Counted from the first letter of the stretch, positions 1 to 8,595 are shown. The stretch: DNA of 64,000 nt from Bacteroidota bacterium (GCA_016124585.1 WGNL01000021.1:124001-188000), one strand, 5' to 3'. Numbers and translations: made by a program. Notes: generated from the sequence alone by a model not told the origin.

Positions 1-574
1 GGTTGACACCTACTTGAGCCATGTCAGAATAGCTGTCGTTACTAGGGTCTCCATTGGAAAAACGATCCGGCATGAGGAGGTAGATGAAGTCGCTGCTGTT
101 GAGGGCCTCTGGGCTTGAGACCTTAAGGCTTAGCGTCCGTGCCCTAAGTTCGTAAGCATAGTTTTTGGTGTCCGTGCCTTTTTTCAAGACGATGTTGAAC
201 TTGCCGGGCTTTGCACCTGGGCCGATTTTAAGGTCAACGAAGAGGTAATTCGGGTTCTCTACTTGATGAACTTCCACCAATTTCACACCCGCATTGTTTG
301 CCAGGCTCACTTCGTAATCCTTGATATTTTGGTCATAAATAAGCACTTCCAATTCCGGGTGGGCCATGCCAGTGAACCAAAATGGCGGTTCCACACGGAC
401 CTTATCAACCTTGCCTCCTGTGGCTGCAATGTGGCGGTATTTTGATTTTTCCATCCCAATCGGTAGGCGTTGCTCAGGGTTATCATCGTAGATATTGCCA
501 GTCTGGGCTGAAAGCTTGCAGGAGAGAAGGGAGAGAATTGCGAAGCAGCAAATAAATAAAGTGGGTCTGTTCAT
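1..574 (-). CDS. GH13 alpha-amylase / neopullulanase-like protein, 5' part only
   Basis: Reading the minus strand from the ATG at 574 gives an open frame of 191 codons that runs off the window edge. It begins with a signal peptide (MNRPTLFICCFAILSLLSC, ending near LSAQ), followed by an Ig-like stretch resembling the cyclomaltodextrinase N-terminal domain (about residues 30-155). It then enters the start of a GH13 barrel: FIYLLMPDRFSNGDPSNDS near residues 165-183 is the classic first-strand motif of neopullulanase/SusA-type enzymes. The catalytic Asp/Glu/Asp lie beyond the window. The family hydrolyses alpha-glucans or maltooligosaccharides in the periplasm or at the cell surface. A Cys at residue 19 could make it a lipoprotein, but the LSAQ site fits signal peptidase I equally well. 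It is divergent from the gene at 763. The family call is firm; the exact substrate is inferred. Confidence 0.85.
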   Translation of the reverse strand, partial: MNRPTLFICCFAILSLLSCKLSAQTGNIYDDNPEQRLPIGMEKSKYRHIAATGGKVDKVRVEPPFWFTGMAHPELEVLIYDQNIKDYEVSLANNAGVKLVEVHQVENPNYLFVDLKIGPGAKPGKFNIVLKKGTDTKNYAYELRARTLSLKVSSPEALNSSDFIYLLMPDRFSNGDPSNDSYSDMAQVGVN

Positions 575-762
575 CTGTAATTCAGTTTATTTGCCTTGCT
601 CGGCCTCAATTTATTTGGAATTGAGAGCTTCATCAAGGATTTGGAAAGTAAATCCAGTCAATTTTCCAAGCTGTAATTATCTGAAATTCAATTTATTGCA
701 CCTGAAAAAATTGGCTTTAAATCGACATATGGAAACTTTCCTTGCAATTATAGGACATTCAG

Positions 763-2412
763 ATGAACCTAGACCAAAAAGCACGTAACCGATACGCCAA
801 TTTTTTTGCCATTGCTTTTGTGGGCCTTTTCTGCGTCACTTGGTTCACATTTTTTGAATGGGACATGCTCACTGGCGAGTACTGGCACAACGATGACAAT
901 GCCCAGCACGTCGCTTGGATGTGGAAATGGCGGCCAGACAATCATTTTGCCCTAAATGATAAAATGAATGCGGCTGCTGAACAGCTACAACAGTGGGGTT
1001 ATTGGGCCGTTAGCAGGGTGGCAATGTTGGTTATGACGCCTATTTCTTTTGCGAAATACATGCCGCTTACCTCCCTTCTAGTTACTTGTTTTTTTACCTT
1101 TTTCATCTTCAAAAAAAGGTTTGGCAACTTCCTCGGGATAGCCGCTGCCATTCTCGTTGGGTTCCTCACTTTTGAGCGGATGGTCGGATTCAATGGCCGA
1201 GCTTTCGGGTTTCCACTTCTGCTAATGTTCCTTTATTTTTTCACTCAAAATAAATGGCGAGGAACAGCAATTTCGTTGGTAATAACTTCCTTGTTCTACC
1301 CCATCTCTTTGCTCATCGAATTGGGGTTAGTGGCCCTGGAAGGAACACGACTTGCCCTCCTTCACAGGAATAATTTGCGGCAGGCAATCATTACTAATTG
1401 GAAGAAAATGTCGATGGTGGCCATCTGTCTACTTGTCAGCATTGCGATTCCAGTATTGAAATCTACTCAAATAAAAGCCGACCCAAATATTGGCAACATG
1501 TTCAGTTCTCATGAACTTTTAACGTTACCTATGTTTGGTTCCAATCTTGGCAGAGTTGATTTCAATGGTGAGGTTCGTAAGTTACCAGAGGTCTTATCAA
1601 ATGGGCTTCAAGAGATGCAATATATGTTGCCTATTATCATCGTTTGCCTGTTTATTCTATGGGGGCAAATGCAACAGGATTCAAGTCATCGACAATTGGA
1701 TTTAACCATTTTGTATCTACCAGTCGTGGGAATTGGGCTGATGATGATGGCCAGGTGGCTGTTGCCGTTGTTGTTCCTGCCTACCCGATACTTGACTTAC
1801 ATGTACCCCGTTTTTTTTACTTTTTTATTAGTGCGGCTTCTCAGCATTTATACCAGCTTTTTTCAAAAATGGCTTCCCGGATCACTGCTGATTGCAGTGC
1901 TTATCATACCTAGGTTTTGGGTTCACCAAGCGAGAAACAACGCACAGCAAAATTACGAAGGCTATGCCCAAATATTCAGCAAGGTAGAGGAACTTCCAGC
2001 CGACAATGGACTCATTGCTGGCCCAATCTTCATTTGCGACATGATACCCATGCATTGTAAACGCAGTGTGCTTTTTAGTTACGAAGGATTTCATGCCATT
2101 TATTTCAAAAAATATTGGGAACTGATGTCAGCCCGCTACTTCGATTATTTAACAGCCTTGACAGCAAAAGATGTTGGAGTAGTCGAAGATTTCGTACGCA
2201 AATATGATGTAGCCTACTTAATTATTGAAACTGGGTTTTCTGAGCACGGCAAGAGCATGTGGAACTTTAAACCTTTTGATAAGTACCTTGAAAAGCAATT
2301 GGAGGGAAACCCAGGGCGCAATTTTGCACTCAATCATCTTGATGAATCCTTTTTCATAAAAGCAGGTGACAAGTATCGAATTCTGGATTGTAAAAAATGG
2401 TTAAACCGATAA
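763..2412 (+). CDS. Polytopic inner-membrane protein of unknown function
   Basis: 549 residues. The N-terminus has one hydrophobic segment (about residues 13-32), a soluble loop rich in Trp, His and Asp (EYWHNDDNAQHVAWMWKWRP, about 40-60), and then roughly 8-10 predicted membrane segments through residue 400. A soluble C-terminal domain of about 150 residues follows. A short first loop with acidic residues after the first membrane segment, many helices and a soluble tail is the layout of GT-C glycosyltransferase-like or DUF-type membrane proteins, but no signature motif was recognised. The ATG at 763 is preceded by AGGA about 10 bases upstream. The neighbouring GH13 gene is divergent. No function is assigned. 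Confidence 0.8.
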   Translation: MNLDQKARNRYANFFAIAFVGLFCVTWFTFFEWDMLTGEYWHNDDNAQHVAWMWKWRPDNHFALNDKMNAAAEQLQQWGYWAVSRVAMLVMTPISFAKYMPLTSLLVTCFFTFFIFKKRFGNFLGIAAAILVGFLTFERMVGFNGRAFGFPLLLMFLYFFTQNKWRGTAISLVITSLFYPISLLIELGLVALEGTRLALLHRNNLRQAIITNWKKMSMVAICLLVSIAIPVLKSTQIKADPNIGNMFSSHELLTLPMFGSNLGRVDFNGEVRKLPEVLSNGLQEMQYMLPIIIVCLFILWGQMQQDSSHRQLDLTILYLPVVGIGLMMMARWLLPLLFLPTRYLTYMYPVFFTFLLVRLLSIYTSFFQKWLPGSLLIAVLIIPRFWVHQARNNAQQNYEGYAQIFSKVEELPADNGLIAGPIFICDMIPMHCKRSVLFSYEGFHAIYFKKYWELMSARYFDYLTALTAKDVGVVEDFVRKYDVAYLIIETGFSEHGKSMWNFKPFDKYLEKQLEGNPGRNFALNHLDESFFIKAGDKYRILDCKKWLNR

Positions 2413-2454
2413 AATAAAAGCCTGCAACCCAGCCGACAGCACTTTCAAAGTCAA

Positions 2455-2484
2455 TTGCCCTTTCCGCTAAATAAACTACTTTTG
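2455..2484 (+). promoter_or_regulatory. Bacteroidota-type sigma-A promoter
   Basis: TTG at 2455-2457, a 19-base spacer, then TACTTTTG at 2477-2484. This matches the Bacteroidota consensus TTG-N19-TAnnTTTG exactly and lies 21 bases upstream of the lipoprotein ATG at 2506, so the leader would be very short. Confidence 0.7.
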
Positions 2485-2505
2485 CAGCCAAAATTTATTT
2501 TTTAG

Positions 2506-3513
2506 ATGAAACAAGCTTTGATTTTCACCTTGCTACTTGGCTCGGTTTTCATTTTTTCCTGCTCCAACGATTTTGATGTAAATGCCAAGTGGAAGGATAT
2601 TCCGATAACATACGGCCTACTCGACATCAGTGACACGGCCCATTATATCCGGGTTGAAAAGGCTTACCTTGACCCTAAAAAGGATGCCCTCGAACTCGCC
2701 AAAATCCCTGATTCCATCTATTACAATGACGCAATTGTCCAACTGGTAAGGACTAGCAACGGCGAGGTGTTTACACTACAAAAAGTGGATGGCAACAAAT
2801 GGGGCTTCCCACGGGAAGACGGTGTTTTTGCCACAGAGCCAAACTGGCTGTACCGAATAGATTCCAATGAGATACGGCTGAAAGCGGGTGAACACATCCA
2901 GCTTAGGATAGACCGTGGGGGTGGTTTGCCCGAAGTGACTAGTCAAGCAGTCATACTTTCACCCATAAAACTCAATAACCCTCCCCCACAAACCAGTGGT
3001 TTTGGGTTCACCAGCAATGCTGTGAGCAAAACCGACGTAGCTTGGTCTGCTGCCGATTCTGCCTATATATTCGATGTAACTTTGTACGTCCGCTATGCTG
3101 AGTACCTGAAAACAGACCCTAGTCAAATAGTTGAGAAAACAATCGTTTGGCCTTGGGCAAGAGGGCTACGCCGGGAAAGCAACAGCAACGCCTTCCAAGT
3201 AGAAAAATTTGGTAGCGAATTCTACGAACTGATGAAAAACAACATCCCAGTGGACGCCAACTTAAAGCGGGTCTTCTTGGGTATTGACGTAGAAATTATC
3301 GCTGGAGGTGGTTATCTTGAAAAATACGTGAACGTCAGTCTGGCGAATTCGGGCATTACGGCTTCTGGCGAAATTCCGACTTACTCAAATTTGAGCGAAG
3401 GAAAAGGCATTTTCGACTCCGTCAACAAGTACCGCCGCAACGGAATCGGCATCCAAGACAAAACCCGGGACTCCCTGAAAATGGGTTACCTCACCAAGAA
3501 CCTGAATTTTTAA
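2506..3513 (+). CDS. Outer-membrane-type lipoprotein, DUF4249-like layout
   Basis: 335 residues. The N-terminal signal MKQALIFTLLLGSVFIFSC ends in a lipobox, with Cys at residue 19 followed by SND, so the protein should be lipidated. The body alternates beta-strand-like segments and contains a phrase ('YRVE'-type strand, IRVEKAYLDP, about 48-57) and an Ig-like core reminiscent of the DUF4249 lipoproteins abundant in Bacteroidota, but similarity is judged by eye only. It has its own promoter (2455-2484) and terminator (3532-3569), so it is probably monocistronic. Function unknown; a role at the cell surface is inferred from the lipobox. Confidence 0.75.
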   Translation: MKQALIFTLLLGSVFIFSCSNDFDVNAKWKDIPITYGLLDISDTAHYIRVEKAYLDPKKDALELAKIPDSIYYNDAIVQLVRTSNGEVFTLQKVDGNKWGFPREDGVFATEPNWLYRIDSNEIRLKAGEHIQLRIDRGGGLPEVTSQAVILSPIKLNNPPPQTSGFGFTSNAVSKTDVAWSAADSAYIFDVTLYVRYAEYLKTDPSQIVEKTIVWPWARGLRRESNSNAFQVEKFGSEFYELMKNNIPVDANLKRVFLGIDVEIIAGGGYLEKYVNVSLANSGITASGEIPTYSNLSEGKGIFDSVNKYRRNGIGIQDKTRDSLKMGYLTKNLNF

Positions 3514-3531
3514 GTACTAGTTTTAGCCGTG

Positions 3532-3569
3532 AAAAGTGACACTACCCAACTGCAGTGTCACTTTTTTTT
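3532..3569 (+). terminator. Rho-independent terminator
   Basis: An 11-bp perfect stem (AAAAGTGACAC at 3532-3542 with GTGTCACTTTT at 3555-3565), a 12-base loop and a T-run to 3569. It closes the lipoprotein gene 18 bases after its stop. Confidence 0.85.
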
Positions 3570-3682
3570 ACTTTTTTATACAAAATTCTGCGTTTCTTGC
3601 TGCATTGCAACGACTTAGCGATTCCGTCCAACCATTCGATTTTCCCTCACAAAACTTCGTTTCACCAACAAAAGAACAAGTC

Positions 3683-5254
3683 ATGAAAAAACAGACCTAC
3701 CTTGTTTTGCTACTGATTTTCTGCATTTTTTCAGCCAGCCATGCGCAGGAGCCAGTTAATGACTCCATCATTGCCATCATCAAAAAACATGGCCTTGACC
3801 AGAGCAAAGTCATGGAAACTGCCGAGATGATTACGGACGTTTACGGTCCTAGGCTCACAGGCTCGCCAATGTTGGACAAAGCAACGGCTTGGGCACAAAA
3901 ACAACTGAAAGATTGGGGATACCAAAACGTGCATCTCGACGAATGGGGCCCTTTTGGCAGGGGTTGGGAGTTGAAACATTTTCAGATGAGTTGCGAAGCA
4001 CCCAGCTACTGGCCAATTATTGCCTACCCCAAGGCATGGTCGCCTTCCACCAAAGGTTTGGTGAAAGGGGAGGTCGTTTACCTCAACGCCAGTACCATCG
4101 AAGATTTGGAGAAATTCAAAGGGAAACTGAAGGGGAAATTCGTGATGATCGACACATTGAGGGAAGTGAAGGAATGGGAAGCCCCCCTCGCCAAGCGACT
4201 TACCCCAGAAGAGCTGTTGGATATGGCTAACTCGCCCGCTCCTACCCCAAGAGGAAGGCGTGGCAACCGCAATTTTTCCAGTGGTAGGGAGTTTGTGCAA
4301 GCCCTTCGAGCAATGCTTTACGAAGAAAAACCACTTGCCACAATTGACCGCAGCTTCAAAGGCGACCTTGGAACCGTGTTTGTAAGCCAAGCTAGCGCCA
4401 AGGAAGGACAATCCCGTGACGAAGGTGCTGAAGTTTTACCGCAAGTCACTATGTCCGTGGAACACTACAACCGCATTTTCAGGATGCTGGCACAAGGAAT
4501 TCCAATCACATTGAGCATGGAAATCCAAGCTGAATACACCAATAAGGACGGCATGGAGCACAATATCATTGCAGAAATACCTGGTACTGACCTGAAGGAC
4601 GAAATCGTGATGTTTGGAGCACACTTTGACTCCTGGCACACAGGCACTGGCGCTACTGACAATGGCGCTGGCAGCGCAGTCATGCTTGAAACTGCCCGAA
4701 TCCTCATGGAAACCATCAAGGAATCTGGCATCCAACCACGAAGGACGCTTCGCATCGCACTCTGGACCGGTGAGGAGCAAGGACTACTTGGTTCAAGGTC
4801 GTATGTCAAAAAGGAAGTAGGTTATACGGATGACAATGACAATTTGGTCAAAGGGAAAGACTACGAAAAGATATCTGCCTATTACAATCTTGACAATGGA
4901 ACGGGCAAAATTCGGGGTGTCTATTTGCAGGGGAACGGTGAGGTTTCGTCCATTTTCCGGGCTTGGCTCGACCCCTTCAAGGACTTAGGGGCCACAACAC
5001 TCACCCTTCAAAACACAGGTGGAACTGATCACCTTTCTTTTGACGCCGTGGGTGTGCCAGGTTTTCAATTCATCCAAGATGGACTGGCTTATTGGAGCCG
5101 CACACACCACTCCAACATGGACAATTATGACCACCTCGTCGCTGATGACTTAAAACAGGCATCTACCATAATTGCAGCTTTTGTTTGGCATACAGCACAA
5201 CGTGACGCACCCATTCCCCGAAAGCCGATGGTAACGGATACCGTGAAAAACTAA
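3683..5254 (+). CDS. Secreted M28-family zinc metallopeptidase
   Basis: 523 residues from the ATG at 3683. An upstream in-frame start at 3536 lies inside the terminator and is rejected. The signal peptide is MKKQTYLVLLLIFCIFSASHAQ. A PA-like inserted domain occupies about residues 110-290. The M28 core follows with its zinc ligands in order: His and Asp in HFDSWHTGTGATDNGAG (first Zn site and bridging Asp), Glu-Glu in WTGEEQGLLGS, Asp in YYNLDNGTG, and His in the TGGTDH motif region. The family removes N-terminal amino acids or dipeptides outside the cytoplasm. Length and motif order fit aminopeptidase Q-like/M28 enzymes. It is followed 51 bases later by the GT4 gene, and the two may be co-transcribed. 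Confidence 0.93.
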   Translation: MKKQTYLVLLLIFCIFSASHAQEPVNDSIIAIIKKHGLDQSKVMETAEMITDVYGPRLTGSPMLDKATAWAQKQLKDWGYQNVHLDEWGPFGRGWELKHFQMSCEAPSYWPIIAYPKAWSPSTKGLVKGEVVYLNASTIEDLEKFKGKLKGKFVMIDTLREVKEWEAPLAKRLTPEELLDMANSPAPTPRGRRGNRNFSSGREFVQALRAMLYEEKPLATIDRSFKGDLGTVFVSQASAKEGQSRDEGAEVLPQVTMSVEHYNRIFRMLAQGIPITLSMEIQAEYTNKDGMEHNIIAEIPGTDLKDEIVMFGAHFDSWHTGTGATDNGAGSAVMLETARILMETIKESGIQPRRTLRIALWTGEEQGLLGSRSYVKKEVGYTDDNDNLVKGKDYEKISAYYNLDNGTGKIRGVYLQGNGEVSSIFRAWLDPFKDLGATTLTLQNTGGTDHLSFDAVGVPGFQFIQDGLAYWSRTHHSNMDNYDHLVADDLKQASTIIAAFVWHTAQRDAPIPRKPMVTDTVKN

Positions 5255-5305
5255 TGTGGTTAGTATAGGATAAAATTGCGCAGCACCCAAAGCAATCATT
5301 GTAAA

Positions 5306-6538
5306 ATGCAAGTGGAAAAAAATGCACCACTCAAGGTGCTCTTCATCGTCAACCGCCTTTACGAGTGGTCGCAGAATTTTATCACCCGTGAGCTGACGGA
5401 ACTGAACGAACTGGGTGTTGACATGACCATTGCGGCCCGGGACATGGCTGAACGTAACGACCTCTCGGAGCAGGAAGCCAAATTGCGGAGCAAATACCTA
5501 CGCATCAGGAATGTCCCATTTACTCCAGATTATTTATGGCGACACCTGCTACTGGCACTGAGCCGACCCAAGATTTACCTTAAAGTCTGGGCAACTTTTT
5601 TTTCACTAAAACACAAGCCAAGCAAGTTTTTCCGAGGAATAATCTGCCTGTTTCGAGCAGCAGGTTTGGTGAAATTTGTGGAGCAAAACAGTTTCAACCT
5701 CATCCATGCCCACTTCCTGACAGCAGCTGGCGAAACTGCACTCTACCTTTCTAAATTCACTGGGATTCCATTCGGCGCAACAGCCTATGCCATGGACATT
5801 TATGTGGACAACAGCGGGTTGGTAGGCAAGCTTCGTAATGCGACCTACGTGAACGGTACAACGAAATTCAATGAAAATTTCATGGCCAAGCTAGTACCCG
5901 AACACGCCGAACGGATGGTAACCAAGTACTACGGAATACCTACCTCGGAAACCATGCCACCACCAATTGCTCATGACAAATTTACTTTCATAGCAGTAGG
6001 TCGTTTGGTAGAGAAAAAGGGGTTCAAATATTTGGTGGAGGCTTGTGCTGAGTTGAAAACACTAGGCTATGATTTTCATTGTAAAATTATTGGTAAGGGG
6101 CCATTGGAAGCCGAACTGAAGGCACAAATACAAGCGGCTGGCTTGGAAAACGAAGTCACTTTTCCCGGCTTCATTGCCCCCAACGAAATGTCGAATATGT
6201 ACCGCAGCGGCGATGTTTTGGCTGCACCGTGTGTCATCGCAAAAAATGGTGATGTTGATGGCCTGCCCAATGTATGTCTTGAAGCAATGGACTGCGGACT
6301 GCCCATTATCAGCACTACCATCAGCGGCATTCCTGAAGGCGTTGAGGACGGTGTAAACGGGTGGCTTATCCCGCCAAATGACTCCACTGCCCTAGCTAAA
6401 GCCATGCAAAAAGCGATTATTGCCCCCAACCAGCTTGCAATGAGAGAAGCCTCGCACCGTATTGCGAGCGAAAGGTTCAATGTCAAAAAGAATGTACTGC
6501 TCGTCAAGGAATTGCTGGAACAGCACAAGCAGGTGTGA
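5306..6538 (+). CDS. GT4-family glycosyltransferase
   Basis: 410 residues from the ATG at 5306. A TTG ten codons upstream is possible but such starts are rare in this phylum. GT-B fold: the N-terminal acceptor domain contains LFIVNRLYEWSQNFITRELT and HAHFLTAAGE. The C-terminal donor domain contains AVGRLVEKKGFKYLVEA, KIIGKGPLE, VTFPGF and the GT4 EX7E-type region (DGLPNVCLEAMDCGLPIIST) near residues 320-340. It probably transfers a sugar from a nucleotide-sugar in surface polysaccharide or glycolipid synthesis. No other polysaccharide genes flank it, so the pathway is unknown. Confidence 0.92.
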   Translation: MQVEKNAPLKVLFIVNRLYEWSQNFITRELTELNELGVDMTIAARDMAERNDLSEQEAKLRSKYLRIRNVPFTPDYLWRHLLLALSRPKIYLKVWATFFSLKHKPSKFFRGIICLFRAAGLVKFVEQNSFNLIHAHFLTAAGETALYLSKFTGIPFGATAYAMDIYVDNSGLVGKLRNATYVNGTTKFNENFMAKLVPEHAERMVTKYYGIPTSETMPPPIAHDKFTFIAVGRLVEKKGFKYLVEACAELKTLGYDFHCKIIGKGPLEAELKAQIQAAGLENEVTFPGFIAPNEMSNMYRSGDVLAAPCVIAKNGDVDGLPNVCLEAMDCGLPIISTTISGIPEGVEDGVNGWLIPPNDSTALAKAMQKAIIAPNQLAMREASHRIASERFNVKKNVLLVKELLEQHKQV

Positions 6539-6585
6539 CAACTATTCCTGCATTGCTATTTTTTCATTTCAATGATTTGGGCAGC

Positions 6586-6615
6586 TTGCCCAACAAACAA
6601 AAATTTCTATTTTTG
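6586..6615 (+). promoter_or_regulatory. Promoter of the tRNA pair
   Basis: TTG at 6586-6588, exactly 19 bases, then TATTTTTG at 6608-6615, a full match to the Bacteroidota consensus. It lies 35 bases upstream of tRNA-Val and probably drives both tRNA genes. Confidence 0.75.
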
Positions 6616-6650
6616 CACCCGCCTTTGAAGAAAGGCATTTTCAGAAAAAA

Positions 6651-6725
6651 GGGTGGTTAGCTCAGTTGGTTTAGAGCGCTGCTTTGACAGAGCAGAGGTC
6701 ACTGGTTCGAATCCAGTACTACCCA
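6651..6725 (+). tRNA. tRNA-Val (anticodon GAC)
   Basis: Complete cloverleaf: acceptor GGGTGGT pairs with ACTACCC (one G-T), D arm GCTC/GAGC, anticodon arm CTGCT/AGCAG around loop TTGACAG (anticodon GAC), T arm ACTGG/CCAGT with TTCGAAT, and discriminator A at 6725. No encoded CCA. Confidence 0.96.
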
Positions 6726-6733
6726 CTTTTGAG

Positions 6734-6817
6734 TTTGCAGTTCGACAGTGGGCAATTGGCAGTCCGGTTCGTACAATTTCATGCTTGGCGGCGAACTGCC
6801 CACTGTCGAACTGCAAA
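6734..6817. repeat. 21-bp perfect inverted repeat between the tRNA genes
   Basis: The arm at 6734-6754 (TTTGCAGTTCGACAGTGGGC plus A) is exactly complementary to 6797-6817, with 42 bases between. It sits in the tRNA-Val/tRNA-Pro spacer. The internal text repeats fragments of the same words (GGCAATTGGCAGTCC, GGCGAACTGCCC), as in dispersed intergenic repeats. It could also form a processing hairpin in a Val-Pro precursor. Confidence 0.75.
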
Positions 6818-6826
6818 TTTTAAAAA

Positions 6827-6900
6827 CGGGGTGTAGCGCAGCCCGGTAGCGTACACGTCTGGGGGGCGTGTGGTCGCAGGTTCAAATCCTGTCACCCCGA
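6827..6900 (+). tRNA. tRNA-Pro (anticodon GGG), integration target
   Basis: Acceptor CGGGGTG/CACCCCG, D arm GCGC/GCGT-type, anticodon arm CACGT/GCGTG around loop CTGGGGG (anticodon GGG), T arm GCAGG/CCTGT with TTCAAAT, discriminator A. Its 3' 44 bases belong to a 45-bp repeat found again at 43358-43402, so the gene was kept intact when an element integrated into it. Confidence 0.95.
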
Positions 6901-6901
6901 C
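6857..6901 (+). repeat. attL: 45-bp direct repeat at the left end of the integrative element
   Basis: From the anticodon stem to one base past the tRNA-Pro 3' end. Identical over 45 bases to 43358-43402. Identity stops abruptly on both sides (C/A before, A/T after). Confidence 0.93.
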
Positions 6902-6910
6902 ACTGATTAT

Positions 6911-6946
6911 CAAGGAGTTATGCATGGTCGTAACTCTTTGTATTTT
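6911..6946 (+). terminator. Element-borne terminator behind tRNA-Pro
   Basis: A 10-bp stem CAAGGAGTTA/TAACTCTTTG (one G-T) with a 10-base loop, followed by TATTTT. It lies just inside the element and would replace the original tRNA terminator that was displaced to 43409-43444. Confidence 0.55.
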
Positions 6947-6979
6947 AAAAAGTAAGCAAAAAGTAAGCAAAAAGTAAGC
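6947..6979. repeat. Three tandem 11-bp repeats, putative integrase arm sites (left)
   Basis: AAAAAGTAAGC occurs three times without spacing (6947, 6958, 6969), followed by AGA. The same unit occurs twice in tandem, also followed by AGA, at 43211-43232 near the other end. Confidence 0.6.
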
Positions 6980-7115
6980 AGACGAGTGGAGGGCAAAAAA
7001 AGTGAAAGCCTTCCTCTCTTTTGCTAATCTCTCTCTGAATTCCTTTCTTCCCTCTCGACTTTCTCACGAATATTTTTTTCTCGGAAACCAGTAACAGGTA
7101 AGCCTTTCCCACAGG

Positions 7116-7140
7116 GTTGCACCAGGTGGTGCAACTACCC
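7116..7140. promoter_or_regulatory. 20-bp palindrome upstream of HTH gene, operator-like (copy 1)
   Basis: GTTGCACCA-GG-TGGTGCAAC followed by TACCC, ending 47 bases before the ATG at 7188. A second copy with a different centre but the same flank lies at 8596-8620 before the other HTH gene. Confidence 0.6.
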
Positions 7141-7187
7141 ATTGATTTTTCAGATGCCTTCCTTTGCTTCTCAAAAGCACAAAAGGC

Positions 7188-7490
7188 ATGAACCACCAAT
7201 CCGACATCCTCGACAAACTCTCTCGAATCGAAGAACTCCTCCTGTCGCAATCCCTGCTCCAAAAGGAAGTCCTCAACTTCAAGGAAGCCTGCCTCTACCT
7301 CGAACTGAGCGAGAGCCACCTCTACAAGCTCACCAGCACCCGCCATATCCCGCATTATTGCCCCAACGGAAAGAAGCTCTACTTCAATCGCGCAGAACTC
7401 GACCAGTGGCTTCAGCGCAAGCGGTTGCCTTCAACGGAAGACATCGAAGCTATTGCTGCCAACTTGCCAATTTTCAAAAAGCGAAATTAA
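7188..7490 (+). CDS. Helix-turn-helix (HTH_17/excisionase-like) DNA-binding protein
   Basis: 100 residues from the ATG at 7188; the longer TTG start is not needed. A short coiled-coil-like N-terminus (ILDKLSRIEELLL, about 6-18) precedes a winged MerR/excisionase-type HTH: FKEACLYLELSESHLYKLTSTRHIPHY then GKKLYFNRAELDQWLQRKRL. This is the standard small DNA-binding protein of Bacteroidota integrative elements, acting as an excision or replication regulator. It is the first gene inside the left attachment site, a usual place for an excisionase. It has an operator-like palindrome just upstream. Role inferred from fold and position. Confidence 0.88.
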   Translation: MNHQSDILDKLSRIEELLLSQSLLQKEVLNFKEACLYLELSESHLYKLTSTRHIPHYCPNGKKLYFNRAELDQWLQRKRLPSTEDIEAIAANLPIFKKRN

Positions 7491-7630
7491 TTATCAACAT
7501 TTTGTTTAAATAAATTAAAACAATTTGTTTTTATTTTGAGCCTACCTTACCTTGCTCCGGTTTCAACCATTAAAACATACAATTGGTGGTCAACACACAT
7601 TGGGCGAACACGTTACCTTTCAAGATTACT

Positions 7631-8557
7631 ATGGGACTTCATTTAAACGAGTTGACGAAGGTTGACTTTTCGGAGCACCCGTTTGCCGATTTCACGCAAA
7701 CCAAACCCACGGACATTGAAATTACCGCAGAAGGGCTTGACTGCCTCCCCGACTTTACAGTGGAAGGGCAGTTTTCGATGAGAAACTATTGCTGGGCGCT
7801 GCTCCAAAAAGCAACCAAGTTGCCCCACCACCTGTGGGACGCTTTCCTTATCCGGCAATGTGACCAAGTGCAAAAGCCTTTTGTCTGGCTCCAACGCTTT
7901 GAGTTGTTGCTGATGCTCAATGAGGCGCTGCTTTCCAAAATGGGCCAACAGACCGCCACGCAGTTTGCCCTTGGTGCTATTGAGCGTGCCCGACGATGCA
8001 TCTGGCAAGGTGTCTCAAAGGAATTGGAAGGCTCGATTGCCGAGTTTTACAACCTCCGCTACAACATCCAAGAGGTGAAGGAGAAGTTAAAGCACCTGCC
8101 CGACTTTGCCGAAAAGCTCACTTACCTGCTGGAAGCCAAAACCAGCTATCTACAAAACAAGCCCGGCTTCACAGCTTCCAACCTCATCCCATTCGACATC
8201 CAAATTGACCTCGAAATCGAGAAGCTGCGGCAATTGGAAACGCTCTTTTCCACTGTTTCAATGCAGCCATCCTCGATGAATGAGGAGGCTGTTTTACCAA
8301 AAATAAAAATCAACTTTACCGTCGCCGAGCTTGCGTATTTTTTTCGGGCAATGTACGACCTCGACCTCATTCCCCGGCAGTTCAAAACCGAGGTCTGTAA
8401 GTTCCTCGCCGCCCATTTCCAGACCAAGCAGTCGGAGGATATCAGTTGGCGCAGCATTAAGAATCATTTCGACTCGCCCACCTCCAAGGCGATGGAAAAC
8501 TGCTACGAGCATTTCGTCCACCTGATGCAGAAAGCGAAGAAAGACCGGGGAAAATAA
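7631..8557 (+). CDS. RteC-like protein of mobile elements
   Basis: 308 residues from the ATG at 7631; the TTG start 16 codons earlier is disfavoured. Mostly helical, no signal peptide. The last ~75 residues (FTVAELAYFFRAMYDLDLI ... FLAAHFQTKQSEDISWRSIKNHFDSPT) closely follow the C-terminal pattern of RteC, the tetracycline-responsive regulator that controls excision and transfer of Bacteroides conjugative transposons. The N-terminal part is more divergent. It lies between the two HTH genes. An RteC-type regulatory role is inferred from the C-terminal pattern; the N-terminus was not recognised. Confidence 0.7.
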   Translation: MGLHLNELTKVDFSEHPFADFTQTKPTDIEITAEGLDCLPDFTVEGQFSMRNYCWALLQKATKLPHHLWDAFLIRQCDQVQKPFVWLQRFELLLMLNEALLSKMGQQTATQFALGAIERARRCIWQGVSKELEGSIAEFYNLRYNIQEVKEKLKHLPDFAEKLTYLLEAKTSYLQNKPGFTASNLIPFDIQIDLEIEKLRQLETLFSTVSMQPSSMNEEAVLPKIKINFTVAELAYFFRAMYDLDLIPRQFKTEVCKFLAAHFQTKQSEDISWRSIKNHFDSPTSKAMENCYEHFVHLMQKAKKDRGK

Positions 8558-8595
8558 TTTTCGCAACCCATTGTAAATCAGTCATTTGAAGTACG

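Noticed and set aside
3731-4411. 226-codon minus-strand frame opposite the M28 peptidase
   Set aside because: Antisense shadow of a firmly identified gene; no motif of its own.
6607-6970. Minus-strand frames with GSTGFEPVTSALS and GVTGFEPATTRPPD
   Set aside because: These are the well-known false translations of tRNA-Val and tRNA-Pro on the opposite strand.
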